Shown: positions 52,638-57,902 of the stretch, one piece after another | Layout: the number at the start of each line of letters is the position of its first letter | Numbering within the stretch: the first letter of the stretch is position 1 | From: DASRDU01 sp035652435 | GTDB lineage: Bacteria; Acidobacteriota; Blastocatellia; RBC074 | DNA length: 64,000 nucleotides | Reading direction: 5' to 3' | Assembly (NCBI GenBank): GCA_035652435.1 | Contig: DASRDU010000022.1 | Coordinates: forward strand, 32,717 to 96,716 | The notes under the pieces: generated by a model | Told to the model about the DNA's origin: nothing | Database searches by the model: none | Seen by the model: the letters and a program-made list of their open reading frames with translations, nothing else | Made by a program: the position numbers and the translations under genes

Positions 52638-52645
52638 GATCAATT

Positions 52646-52723
52646 GCGGACGTGGCGGAATCAGGTATACGCACCTGTCCGAGACGCAGGTTGATGAGAG
52701 TTCGAATCTCTCCGTCCGCACCA
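52646..52723 (+). tRNA. tRNA-Leu(GAG) with C33 and short variable loop
   Basis: Acceptor GCGGACG/CGTCCGC, D-arm of Leu type, anticodon loop CCGAGAC with C33, variable loop TTGAT (5 nt), T-arm GAGAG TTCGAAT CTCTC, A73 and CCA. Confidence 0.88.
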
Positions 52724-52733
52724 GATCGGGCGC

Positions 52734-52810
52734 GCAGGAGTGGCGCAACTGGCAGACGCGCGAGTCTCAAAAACTCGACCCTGAGGGTTCGACTCCCTCC
52801 TCCTGCACCA
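52734..52810 (+). tRNA. tRNA-Leu(CAA) with short variable loop
   Basis: Acceptor GCAGGAG/CTCCTGC, D-arm TGGCGCAACTGGCAGACGC, anticodon loop CTCAAAA, variable loop ACCCT, T-arm GAGGG TTCGACT CCCTC, A73 and CCA. The canonical Leu long arm is absent. Confidence 0.9.
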
Positions 52811-52896
52811 GAGTTGTAAGGATGAAGTATGAATGATGAACGATGAAGTGAATACGCGGATTCATCCTTCATCGTTCTGCCTTCATCGTTGAATTT

Positions 52897-52970
52897 GCGG
52901 GTGTGGCTCAAATGGTCAGAGCGCAGGCTTGCCATGCCTGAGGTTGCGAGTTCGAGTCTCGTCGCCCGCA
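52897..52970 (+). tRNA. tRNA-Gly(GCC)
   Basis: Acceptor GCGGGTG/CGCCCGC with one T.G, anticodon loop TTGCCAT, T-arm GCGAG TTCGAGT CTCGT, A73, then TCA. An 86-base spacer with an imperfect inverted repeat precedes it. Confidence 0.9.
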
Positions 52971-53028
52971 TCAGTAACAGGTGGCCGGTAACTGGCAGTC
53001 AGGCTGCCGAATACCGACTACCACCTGA

Positions 53029-53104
53029 GTACGCATGGCCGAGTGGACACAGGCACAGGGCTGCAGTCCCTGCGAGACGGGTTCGATTCCTGTTGCGTAC
53101 TCCA
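53029..53104 (+). tRNA. tRNA-Cys(GCA)
   Basis: Acceptor GTACGCA/TGCGTAC, anticodon loop CTGCAGT, T-arm ACGGG TTCGATT CCTGT, discriminator T73 (the Cys identity base) and CCA encoded. Confidence 0.92.
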
Positions 53105-53115
53105 ACATTTGATGG

Positions 53116-53193
53116 GCCGGAGTGGCGAAAGCTGGCAAACGCGTTGCGCTTAAACCGCAATCATTGAGGGTTCGACTCCCTCCTCCGGCACCA
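53116..53193 (+). tRNA. tRNA-Leu(TAA) with short variable loop
   Basis: Acceptor GCCGGAG/CTCCGGC, D-arm TGGCGAAAGCTGGCAAACGC, anticodon loop CTTAAAC, variable loop TCATT, T-arm GAGGG TTCGACT CCCTC, A73 and CCA. Fourth Leu tRNA lacking the long arm. Confidence 0.9.
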
Positions 53194-53204
53194 GTTGAAA
53201 TTGG

Positions 53205-53276
53205 CGCGGGAAGTAGAAGCTTCAATCGGGGCTCATAATCCCGACCCGGCCGGGGCAGTACCGGCTCCCGCAACCA
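53205..53276 (+). tRNA. Initiator-like tRNA-fMet(CAT), degenerate
   Basis: CGCGGGA/TCCCGCA gives the C1.A72 mismatch that marks bacterial initiators; anticodon stem is G-rich (CGGGG CTCATAA TCCCG) and ACCA follows. But the D-arm is reduced to GAAG-CTTC without a loop, and the T-loop GGCAGTA lacks TTC, so elbow contacts are lost. Confidence 0.75.
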
Positions 53277-53284
53277 TAGTTTCA

Positions 53285-53359
53285 GGGTCTGTCGCCTAAC
53301 AGCAGGGCAGATGGCTTTTAACCATCAGGGTGAGAGTTCAAGTCTCTCCAGACCCACCA
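53285..53359 (+). tRNA. tRNA-Lys(TTT), copy 1
   Basis: Acceptor GGGTCTG/CAGACCC, anticodon loop CTTTTAA, T-arm GAGAG TTCAAGT CTCTC, A73 and CCA. Sequence differs strongly from the second Lys(TTT) gene at 54070. Confidence 0.92.
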
Positions 53360-53408
53360 GTTCTACCGGCGGCGTCGAAGGACGTGACTTCACGGTTCTA
53401 TGAAAAGT

Positions 53409-53502
53409 ACTCCCGTAGTTTAACTGGCAAAACAGCAGGCTTATACCCTGCCCGGCGCCCGATGAGCGCACGATGCGGGTTCGAATCCCGACGGGAGTAC
53501 CA
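53409..53502 (+). tRNA. tRNA-Ile(TAT) with long variable arm
   Basis: Acceptor ACTCCCG/CGGGAGT, anticodon loop CTTATAC, a 23-nt variable region forming GCGC-CCGATGA-GCGC, T-arm GCGGG TTCGAAT CCCGA (G.A mismatch), A73, CCA. Both the UAU anticodon and the long arm are unusual for bacterial Ile. Confidence 0.8.
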
Positions 53503-53558
53503 GAACCGGTTAATTGCAGATTGCGGATTTCAGATTTCAGATTGATTGCTCTTTGTAT

Positions 53559-53635
53559 GGTGGGTGCTGCTCTGTTGGCTGAGCCCCTGACTGTGAACCA
53601 GGAGGACGCCGGTTCGATTCCGGTCACTCACCCCA
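53559..53635 (+). tRNA. tRNA-His(GTG)
   Basis: G-1 (53559) opposite C73 is the His hallmark. Acceptor GTGGGTG/CACTCAC, anticodon loop CTGTGAA with an A.C mismatch at the top of the stem, T-arm GCCGG TTCGATT CCGGT, CCA encoded. Confidence 0.9.
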
Positions 53636-53642
53636 AATATTC

Positions 53643-53717
53643 TGGGATGTCGTCTAACGGGCAGGACGCAACTCTTTGAAAGTTGGTGTCGAGGTTCGAA
53701 TCCTCGCATCCCAGCCA
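53643..53717 (+). tRNA. tRNA-Gln(TTG)
   Basis: Acceptor TGGGATG/CATCCCA starting with the weak T-A pair typical of Gln, anticodon loop CTTTGAA, T-arm CGAGG TTCGAAT CCTCG, G73 and CCA. Confidence 0.93.
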
Positions 53718-53719
53718 AT

Positions 53720-53795
53720 GTGCCTGAAGCTCGGGTGGCAGAGCGGACGGTTGATAACCGTCAGGTCGGGAGTTCGAGTCTCCCCGGGCACACCA
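53720..53795 (+). tRNA. tRNA-Ile(GAT)
   Basis: Acceptor GTGCCTG/CGGGCAC with one T.G, A at position 8 instead of T, anticodon loop TTGATAA, T-arm GGGAG TTCGAGT CTCCC, A73 and CCA. It begins only two bases after the Gln gene. Confidence 0.9.
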
Positions 53796-53803
53796 GTTTG
53801 AAT

Positions 53804-53877
53804 GGCCCGTTGGTGTAGCCGGTGAACACGCTGGTTTCTCAAACCAGAGATGATGAGTTCGAGTCTCATACGGGCTG
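53804..53877 (+). tRNA. tRNA-Glu(CTC)
   Basis: Acceptor GGCCCGT/ACGGGCT (G1.T72), anticodon loop TTCTCAA, T-arm ATGAG TTCGAGT CTCAT, G73 followed by CTG, so CCA is not encoded. Confidence 0.9.
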
Positions 53878-53891
53878 CTGATGATTGACAT

Positions 53892-53968
53892 GGCGGTGAA
53901 TGCAAAGGGTCGCGCGGGCAGTCTTTCAAGCTGTCGTTAGCCGGGTTCGAGTCCCGCCACCGCTGCCA
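53892..53968 (+). tRNA. tRNA-Glu(TTC)
   Basis: Acceptor GGCGGTG/CACCGCT, anticodon stem GCAGT/GCTGT with loop CTTTCAA, weak D-stem TGC/GCG, A8, T-stem with one C.C mismatch, G73 and CCA. Confidence 0.82.
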
Positions 53969-53977
53969 GATGTTTAT

Positions 53978-54054
53978 GGGGCCGTGGGCCAGTCGGAGTG
54001 GCCGCAGCGCTGTCAACGCTGAGATCGCGGGTTCAAGTCCCGTCGGTCCCGCCA
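53978..54054 (+). tRNA. tRNA-Asp(GTC)
   Basis: Acceptor GGGGCCG/CGGTCCC with one G.T, anticodon loop CTGTCAA, T-arm GCGGG TTCAAGT CCCGT, G73 (Asp identity) and CCA. Confidence 0.92.
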
Positions 54055-54069
54055 GTTCTTTGAATAGAT

Positions 54070-54145
54070 GGATCGGTAACTCAACTGGCAGAGTACCTGC
54101 CTTTTAAGCAGGGAGTTGCGGGTTCGAGTCCCGCCCGATTCACCA
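54070..54145 (+). tRNA. tRNA-Lys(TTT), copy 2
   Basis: Acceptor GGATCGG/CCGATTC, D-arm TAACTCAACTGGCAGAGT, anticodon loop CTTTTAA, T-arm GCGGG TTCGAGT CCCGC, A73 and CCA. It is close kin of the next gene. Confidence 0.93.
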
Positions 54146-54152
54146 AAGCTAT

Positions 54153-54229
54153 GGATCGGTAACTCAACCGGAGAGAGTACCTGCCTCTTAAGCAGAGAGA
54201 TGTCAGTTCGACTCTGACCCGATCCACCA
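54153..54229 (+). tRNA. tRNA-Lys(CTT)
   Basis: Acceptor GGATCGG/CCGATCC, anticodon loop CTCTTAA, first anticodon-stem pair C.A, T-arm GTCAG TTCGACT CTGAC, A73 and CCA. Likely duplicated from the preceding Lys gene with a changed anticodon. Confidence 0.92.
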
Positions 54230-54239
54230 ATTCAGGTAT

Positions 54240-54315
54240 GGCTGCGTAGCTCAGTCGGCAGAAGAGCGCTTCCCTCATAAGGAAGAGGTCAGTGGTTCGA
54301 TTCCACTCGCAGCTA
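54240..54315 (+). tRNA. tRNA-Met(CAT), elongator type
   Basis: Acceptor GGCTGCG/CGCAGCT (G1.T72), anticodon loop CTCATAA, D-arm TAGCTCAGTCGGCAGAAGAGC, T-arm AGTGG TTCGATT CCACT, A73 followed by CTA. Could alternatively be Ile2 if C34 were lysidylated. Confidence 0.85.
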
Positions 54316-54334
54316 CTATGGTATTTGAAATGAT

Positions 54335-54409
54335 TGCCGGATCGTTCAACTGGCAGGACGCTCGGTTGTTACCCGACTGATCCGGGTTCGAATCCCGGTC
54401 CGGCAGCCA
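54335..54409 (+). tRNA. tRNA-Asn(GTT)
   Basis: Acceptor TGCCGGA/TCCGGCA, anticodon loop TTGTTAC with a C.C mismatch at the stem top, T-arm CCGGG TTCGAAT CCCGG, G73 (Asn identity) and CCA. Confidence 0.9.
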
Positions 54410-54417
54410 GCAGTTAT

Positions 54418-54493
54418 CGGAGTGTAGCTCAGCCCCGGGCAGAGCGCACGGTTCGGGACCGTGAGGGCGGAGGTTCGAATCCTCTCACTCCGA
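54418..54493 (+). tRNA. tRNA-Pro(CGG)
   Basis: Acceptor CGGAGTG/CACTCCG beginning with the C1-G72 pair of Pro, anticodon loop TTCGGGA, T-arm GGAGG TTCGAAT CCTCT, A73 then TCA. Confidence 0.92.
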
Positions 54494-54505
54494 TCAGATT
54501 GATCA

Positions 54506-54572
54506 GCGGCGAATGCAGGTGGAACTACATTCGACTCTAACTCGACAACGTTTCATCGCTTCTTGTCGCCGC
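54506..54572 (+). ncRNA. Y RNA 8, minimal, inside the tRNA array
   Basis: GCGGCGA/TCGCCGC (54506-54512, 54566-54572) and GGTGGAAC/GTTTCATC form the two Ro-type helices, with GAATGCAG, ACTACAT and TTCTTG conserved as in the seven copies behind the Ro60 gene. The apex is only a TCGA...TCGA hairpin-like stretch; there is no tRNA body. Confidence 0.8.
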
Positions 54573-54576
54573 CTAT

Positions 54577-54652
54577 GCCTGCGAAGCGCAACAGGCAGCG
54601 CACTGGTCTTCCAAACCAGAGGCAGCGGGTTCGACTCCCGTCGCAGGCTCCA
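54577..54652 (+). tRNA. tRNA-Gly(TCC)
   Basis: Acceptor GCCTGCG/CGCAGGC, anticodon loop CTTCCAA, A8, T-arm GCGGG TTCGACT CCCGT, T73 and CCA. It starts four bases after Y RNA 8. Confidence 0.92.
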
Positions 54653-54657
54653 GATGC

Positions 54658-54730
54658 GCTGACGTAGCTCAACGGAGGCAGCAGCCGTCTCGTAAGCGGC
54701 AGGTTGTGGGTTCGATTCCCACCGTCAGCT
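54658..54730 (+). tRNA. tRNA-Thr(CGT)
   Basis: Acceptor GCTGACG/CGTCAGC, three-pair D-stem GCT/AGC, anticodon stem GCCGT/GCGGC with loop CTCGTAA, T-arm GTGGG TTCGATT CCCAC, T73, then TCG. Confidence 0.9.
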
Positions 54731-54749
54731 TCGGATGTTTGAGAATCAT

Positions 54750-54824
54750 TGAGAGGTCGTCTAACCGGCAGGATGGCAGGTTCTGACCCTGCGGATCGTG
54801 GTTCGAATCCACGCCTCTCAGCCA
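54750..54824 (+). tRNA. tRNA-Gln(CTG)
   Basis: Acceptor TGAGAGG/CCTCTCA, anticodon loop TTCTGAC, T-arm CGTGG TTCGAAT CCACG, G73 and CCA. The D-arm TCGTCTAACCGGCAGGA resembles the Gln(TTG) gene. Confidence 0.92.
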
Positions 54825-54925
54825 GATCAGCTTTCAGCGATCAGCGGTCAGCTCTCAGCTTTCAGAACCGGTTCGGCGGTTATCGTCTGGCTGACGGCTG
54901 ACAGCTGAATGCTGACCGGTATTGC

Positions 54926-54997
54926 AGGAGCGTAACTCAGCGGAAGAGTGCCTGTCTTACAAACAGGAGGTCACAGGTTCAAATCCTGTCGCTCCTA
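54926..54997 (+). tRNA. tRNA-Val(TAC)
   Basis: Acceptor AGGAGCG/CGCTCCT, anticodon loop CTTACAA, T-arm ACAGG TTCAAAT CCTGT, A73 then TCG. The 101-base spacer before it is made of CAGCT/AGCTG repeats (54835-54915). Confidence 0.92.
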
Positions 54998-55010
54998 TCG
55001 AATTGAAAAC

Positions 55011-55083
55011 GGGGTCGTGGCCAAACTGGCAAGGCGCTGGTCCTGCAAACCAGTTATTGCGGGTTCGAGTCCCGCCGACTCCA
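55011..55083 (+). tRNA. tRNA-Ala(TGC) with C33
   Basis: Acceptor GGGGTCG/CGACTCC (one G.T), anticodon stem CTGGT/ACCAG, loop CCTGCAA with C33. The typical Ala G3.U70 pair is present as G3.T70. A73 then TCA. A 9-nt loop reading GCA (Cys) is a less likely alternative. Confidence 0.82.
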
Positions 55084-55091
55084 TCAGATTT

Positions 55092-55168
55092 GCCGGTGTA
55101 GCTCAGTCGGTACGAGCGCAGCCATGGTAAGGCTGAGGTCGTGAGTTCGATTCTCATCACCGGCCCCA
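55092..55168 (+). tRNA. tRNA-Thr(GGT)
   Basis: Acceptor GCCGGTG/CACCGGC, anticodon loop ATGGTAA, T-arm GTGAG TTCGATT CTCAT, discriminator C73 (unusual for Thr) and CCA encoded. Confidence 0.9.
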
Positions 55169-55174
55169 GAATTT

Positions 55175-55246
55175 CGGGATGTAGGGTAGAGGCCACCCAC
55201 TTGTCCTGGGAACAAGTTCACGCTGGTTCGATTCCAGCCATCCCGA
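55175..55246 (+). tRNA. tRNA-Pro(TGG) with C33
   Basis: Acceptor CGGGATG/CATCCCG, anticodon stem CTTGT/ACAAG, loop CCTGGGA with C33, D-arm TAGGGTAGAGGCCACCCA, T-arm GCTGG TTCGATT CCAGC, A73 then TCA. Confidence 0.9.
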
Positions 55247-55266
55247 TCAGGTCTTTGTAAAGTTAT

Positions 55267-55341
55267 CTCCGTGTAGCTCAGTGGAATCAGAGCGCCTGAC
55301 TACGAATCAGGAGGGCGCAGGTTCGAGTCCTGCCACGGAGG
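55267..55341 (+). tRNA. tRNA-Arg(ACG)
   Basis: Acceptor CTCCGTG/CACGGAG, anticodon loop CTACGAA (A34, normally edited to inosine), T-arm GCAGG TTCGAGT CCTGC, G73 then CTG. Confidence 0.92.
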
Positions 55342-55433
55342 CTGAGTTTGTCCCTCGCCCGTTAGTCATTGGCCGATGTAAACGGGGACAGAGCTGATGG
55401 AAAGCAGGCGGGCGGGGGGCAAAGCCTGATCAG

Positions 55434-55508
55434 GGTTGGGTCGCACAACAGGCAGTGCATTCGGTTGAAGCCCGAAAGGACGGAGTTCGAGTCTTCGCCC
55501 AACCACCA
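55434..55508 (+). tRNA. tRNA-Phe(GAA)
   Basis: Acceptor GGTTGGG/CCCAACC, anticodon loop TTGAAGC, T-arm CGGAG TTCGAGT CTTCG, A73 and CCA. A 92-base spacer with a CCCTCGCCCG/CGGGCGGGGG inverted repeat precedes it. Confidence 0.92.
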
Positions 55509-55525
55509 GTTTAAGACAAAGGAGA

Positions 55526-55577
55526 AAGTAAAAAGGTAAAAGTCGGAGCGCCGGAAAGGCCAGCTTACTTTTTACTT
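55526..55577. repeat. Short relative of the AAGTAAAAAG inverted repeat
   Basis: AAGTAAAAAG (55526-55535) pairs with CTTTTTACTT (55568-55577), the same core as in the 40522-40618 element at the other side of the island. Confidence 0.65.
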
Positions 55578-55590
55578 GTGCGGATAACAG

Positions 55591-55669
55591 GGTGGCGTAG
55601 CTCAGCTGGAACCAGAGCGGCTGTCTCCTAAGCAGCAGGTCGTGAGTTCAAGTCTCACCGTCACCTCCA
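55591..55669 (+). tRNA. tRNA-Arg(CCT)
   Basis: Acceptor GGTGGCG/CGTCACC (one G.T), anticodon stem GCTGT/GCAGC, loop CTCCTAA, T-arm GTGAG TTCAAGT CTCAC, T73 and CCA. D-arm TAGCTCAGCTGGAACCAGAGC matches the next Arg gene. Confidence 0.92.
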
Positions 55670-55714
55670 GCTTGGAATAACGGGTCAAAGCTATGAATTG
55701 CTTCAGAACAATCA

Positions 55715-55793
55715 GGGTTCGTAGCTCAGTTGGAACCAGAGCGCTCGTCTTCTAAACGAGAGGTCGAAGGTTCAAGTCCTTCCGAACCCGCCA
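55715..55793 (+). tRNA. tRNA-Arg(TCT)
   Basis: Acceptor GGGTTCG/CGAACCC, anticodon loop CTTCTAA, T-arm GAAGG TTCAAGT CCTTC, G73 and CCA. Last tRNA of the array; the HNH gene begins 103 bases later. Confidence 0.93.
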
Positions 55794-55895
55794 GATGTAG
55801 CGGCGAACTTTCCGGTTTGCCGAGTTTCATAACAACGTGCCTTTAACGGAAACACCAGCAAATCTGAAGGTTGCTGTACAGCGCGAGAGTAATTT

Positions 55896-56459
55896 ATGGA
55901 GTCATCACAACGAATCATCTCAAGGAGAGTCCTTCTGCTTAACGCTTCGTACGAGCCGCTCAATCTGGTGTCGGCTCCGAAGGCGCTCGCGCTGGTCTGG
56001 AGGAAGGCGGCAGAGATCATCGAACGCGACGAGGGCCGGGTGTTGCGGACGGCGCGGTTTGAATTCGACGTGCCTGCGGTCGTACGACTCGTGCGTTATG
56101 TGGACACGCGCACGCGCCGGCAGAACCGGATGGTCAGCCGGTTGCGCATCCTGATCCGCGACAAGCACCGCTGCCAGTATTGCGGTCGGCGCGGGACTCA
56201 GTTCGACCTGACGCTTGACCACATCATTCCGCGGTCGAGGGGAGGTCAGTCGGTGCCGGAAAACCTGTGCGCGTCGTGCAAGGAATGCAATCAGCGAAAG
56301 GGTGATCGCACGCCGGATGAAGCTCGGATGCCGCTGCTGTCGAATCCGAGTGCGCTCTACTACGGTCTGGAACGGGCTGTCATGATTCAGGCAGCCGATT
56401 CAAGGCCGGAGTGGAGGAAGTATCTCTGCCTTGAAGAGATCGCTTCGGCGATTGCCTGA
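55896..56459 (+). CDS. HNH endonuclease
   Basis: The 187-residue protein has an N-terminal ~95-residue domain (LLLNASYEPLNLVSAPKALA) and a classical HNH core: CQYCG as first Cys pair, LTLDHIIPRSRGG with the catalytic His, ENLCASCKECNQRKG as second Cys pair with Asn. The same domain order is seen in many stand-alone bacterial HNH proteins of unknown role; some act on DNA in phage defence or packaging. It follows the tRNA array on the same strand. Whether it belongs to the RNA-repair system is open. Confidence 0.85.
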   Translation: MESSQRIISRRVLLLNASYEPLNLVSAPKALALVWRKAAEIIERDEGRVLRTARFEFDVPAVVRLVRYVDTRTRRQNRMVSRLRILIRDKHRCQYCGRRGTQFDLTLDHIIPRSRGGQSVPENLCASCKECNQRKGDRTPDEARMPLLSNPSALYYGLERAVMIQAADSRPEWRKYLCLEEIASAIA

Positions 56460-56548
56460 GAATCAGGGTTACAGCTGATTGCTCAGTAGCGTTCTCAGCC
56501 AGAAAGCACGCGGACGGATATTATCCTGTCCGCGTGCTTCCAGTAATG

Positions 56549-57736
56549 TCAGTGGAAGGCTTTGCTGGCGTACCATTGAACCAGCGAATTGCCAAAGAAG
56601 AGTGCGAACACTGCCGCCGGGCCAAGGAAGACTCCGTAGGGCAGGGCAGTTTTCATTCCCTCATCACTTTTTCGCGCAAGAACCACGCCGATGATTGAGC
56701 CGAGCAGCGAGCCGACGAGGATGACCAAGATGGCTGATTGCCAGCCGAGAAATGCGCCGATGACTGCCATCAGCTTTACATCACCGAGTCCCATTCCCTC
56801 AAATCCGCGAACATAAAAATAAGCCGCGCGCAGCAGCCAGATGATCCCGCCGCCGACGAGCGCGCCGAGCCACGCGCGGAGCAGATTGGAGTATGCGAGA
56901 TCGTACGCATCGCCTTCAATATCAGCTATCCCTGTGGCGCCGCGAGTTGAAAGCAGGTAGCCCTTGATGGCCCAAGCAATAGCTAGCACAACTCCGAGAA
57001 TCATTGTTCCGTAGACCACTCGGTCGTGCTGCCGCTGTGCTGCGCGCTCTTTCTCCAGATCTGGAGGTTCGTCCTCAATCTTTTCATCTTCCGTCCATTC
57101 GAAATACTTGCCGAAGAGGACATCATCGAGTCGGTCAATGACCCAGAACACCGGCGCGGCAAGGGCCAACAGCAATGCCCCGTATACCGAGGGCCGGAAA
57201 AACGCGAAATCAATTTCAGGCTGAAAGCCATAAAATCTGTGGTAAGCCGGGTCTCTTGGCTTTGTCCCGATCAATACACTCCACCAAGCCAGTGTGGTGA
57301 CTGCTGTAATCCCAAACAGAAATGCCGGATAAGTAATCACATTCGGCAGCAGCTTATGCTTCGCATCAATGAATGTCAGCGAAACCATCAACGCAACGAA
57401 AATCATCTCCGCAATCGCCACCCATGTCGGCCCGCTTTCCCAGACGACAGCCAGAAACAGCAAACCCGTCAGCAGTTCAACCGCCGGGTAAATCAATGAG
57501 ATTTTCGCCTTGCACGCGCGGCATTTCCCGCCCAGCACCGCGTAACTGATCAGCGGAATGTTGTCGTATGGCTTCACCGGCGCGTCGCAGCTTCCGCAAT
57601 GTGAGCCGGGAAAGGCGATTGACTCGCCGCGCGGCACGCGCCAGATTACGACGTTCAGAAAGCTGCCCACCATCAGGCCGAAAACAAAAGCCACGACGGC
57701 GTAAAAGGCGAACGGAAGATCAGCAGGAAATGGCAT
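56549..57736 (-). CDS. pilD: Prepilin peptidase (type IV, A24) with central insertion
   Basis: The 395-residue protein starts with the methyltransferase-type cytoplasmic loop: GSFLNVVIWRVPRGESIAFP, two CxxC pairs (HCGSC, CRAC) binding Zn. Catalytic Asp residues are in LTFIDAKHKLLPNVIT and GMGLGDVKLMAVIG. Between them lies an extra ~135 residues, including a charged segment WTEDEKIEDEPPDLEKERAA and added membrane helices, making it about 100 residues longer than usual. It cleaves and N-methylates prepilins at the inner membrane. No pilin genes are adjacent. Confidence 0.87.
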   Translation of the reverse strand: MPFPADLPFAFYAVVAFVFGLMVGSFLNVVIWRVPRGESIAFPGSHCGSCDAPVKPYDNIPLISYAVLGGKCRACKAKISLIYPAVELLTGLLFLAVVWESGPTWVAIAEMIFVALMVSLTFIDAKHKLLPNVITYPAFLFGITAVTTLAWWSVLIGTKPRDPAYHRFYGFQPEIDFAFFRPSVYGALLLALAAPVFWVIDRLDDVLFGKYFEWTEDEKIEDEPPDLEKERAAQRQHDRVVYGTMILGVVLAIAWAIKGYLLSTRGATGIADIEGDAYDLAYSNLLRAWLGALVGGGIIWLLRAAYFYVRGFEGMGLGDVKLMAVIGAFLGWQSAILVILVGSLLGSIIGVVLARKSDEGMKTALPYGVFLGPAAVFALFFGNSLVQWYASKAFH

Positions 57737-57902
57737 GCACTTTCATGGATCAGACGGGATGAAAAATCAGGATCAGACCCGTGGGGCGGGGAAGCGGCAT
57801 TAGACCGTCGCCTTGCAAAATTTGTCAAGCAGGAAAAAGATCACAGGTCTGACCAATCAGCGCTTCCCTTTCCCCTTGCCCTGCCTGCTATAATCGGCGG
57901 CG

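Larger units (their letters stand above)
51976..55793 (+). other. tRNA array: 36 tRNA genes plus one Y RNA, all 20 amino acids
   Basis: All genes are on the + strand, mostly 6-20 bases apart. By anticodon they cover Ala, Arg(4), Asn, Asp, Cys, Gln(2), Glu(2), Gly(2), His, Ile(2), Leu(4), Lys(3), Met (initiator-like and elongator), Phe, Pro(2), Ser(2), Thr(2), Trp, Tyr and Val. Twenty-five encode CCA, five end TCA, six have other ends. Longer spacers at 52811-52896, 54825-54925 and 55342-55433 hold small inverted repeats but no gene. It follows rtcA on the same strand. Confidence 0.93.

Noticed and set aside
55011..55083. Reading this tRNA as Cys(GCA) with a 9-nt loop.
   Set aside because: A 7-nt loop with a full five-pair stem gives Ala(TGC), G3.U70 supports Ala, and three other array tRNAs share the same C33 pattern.
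52435..55196. Many short open frames on both strands of the tRNA array.
   Set aside because: They run through tRNA genes, have no ribosome-binding sites, and their translations are repetitive products of the tRNA T-arm sequence (for example VGFEPTT-like strings, a known artefact).
51976..55793. The array as part of a prophage (phages often carry tRNA clusters).
   Set aside because: No capsid, tail, terminase, integrase or lysis gene is in the window; flanks are RNA-repair and housekeeping genes. An ancient phage origin of the tRNAs cannot be excluded.
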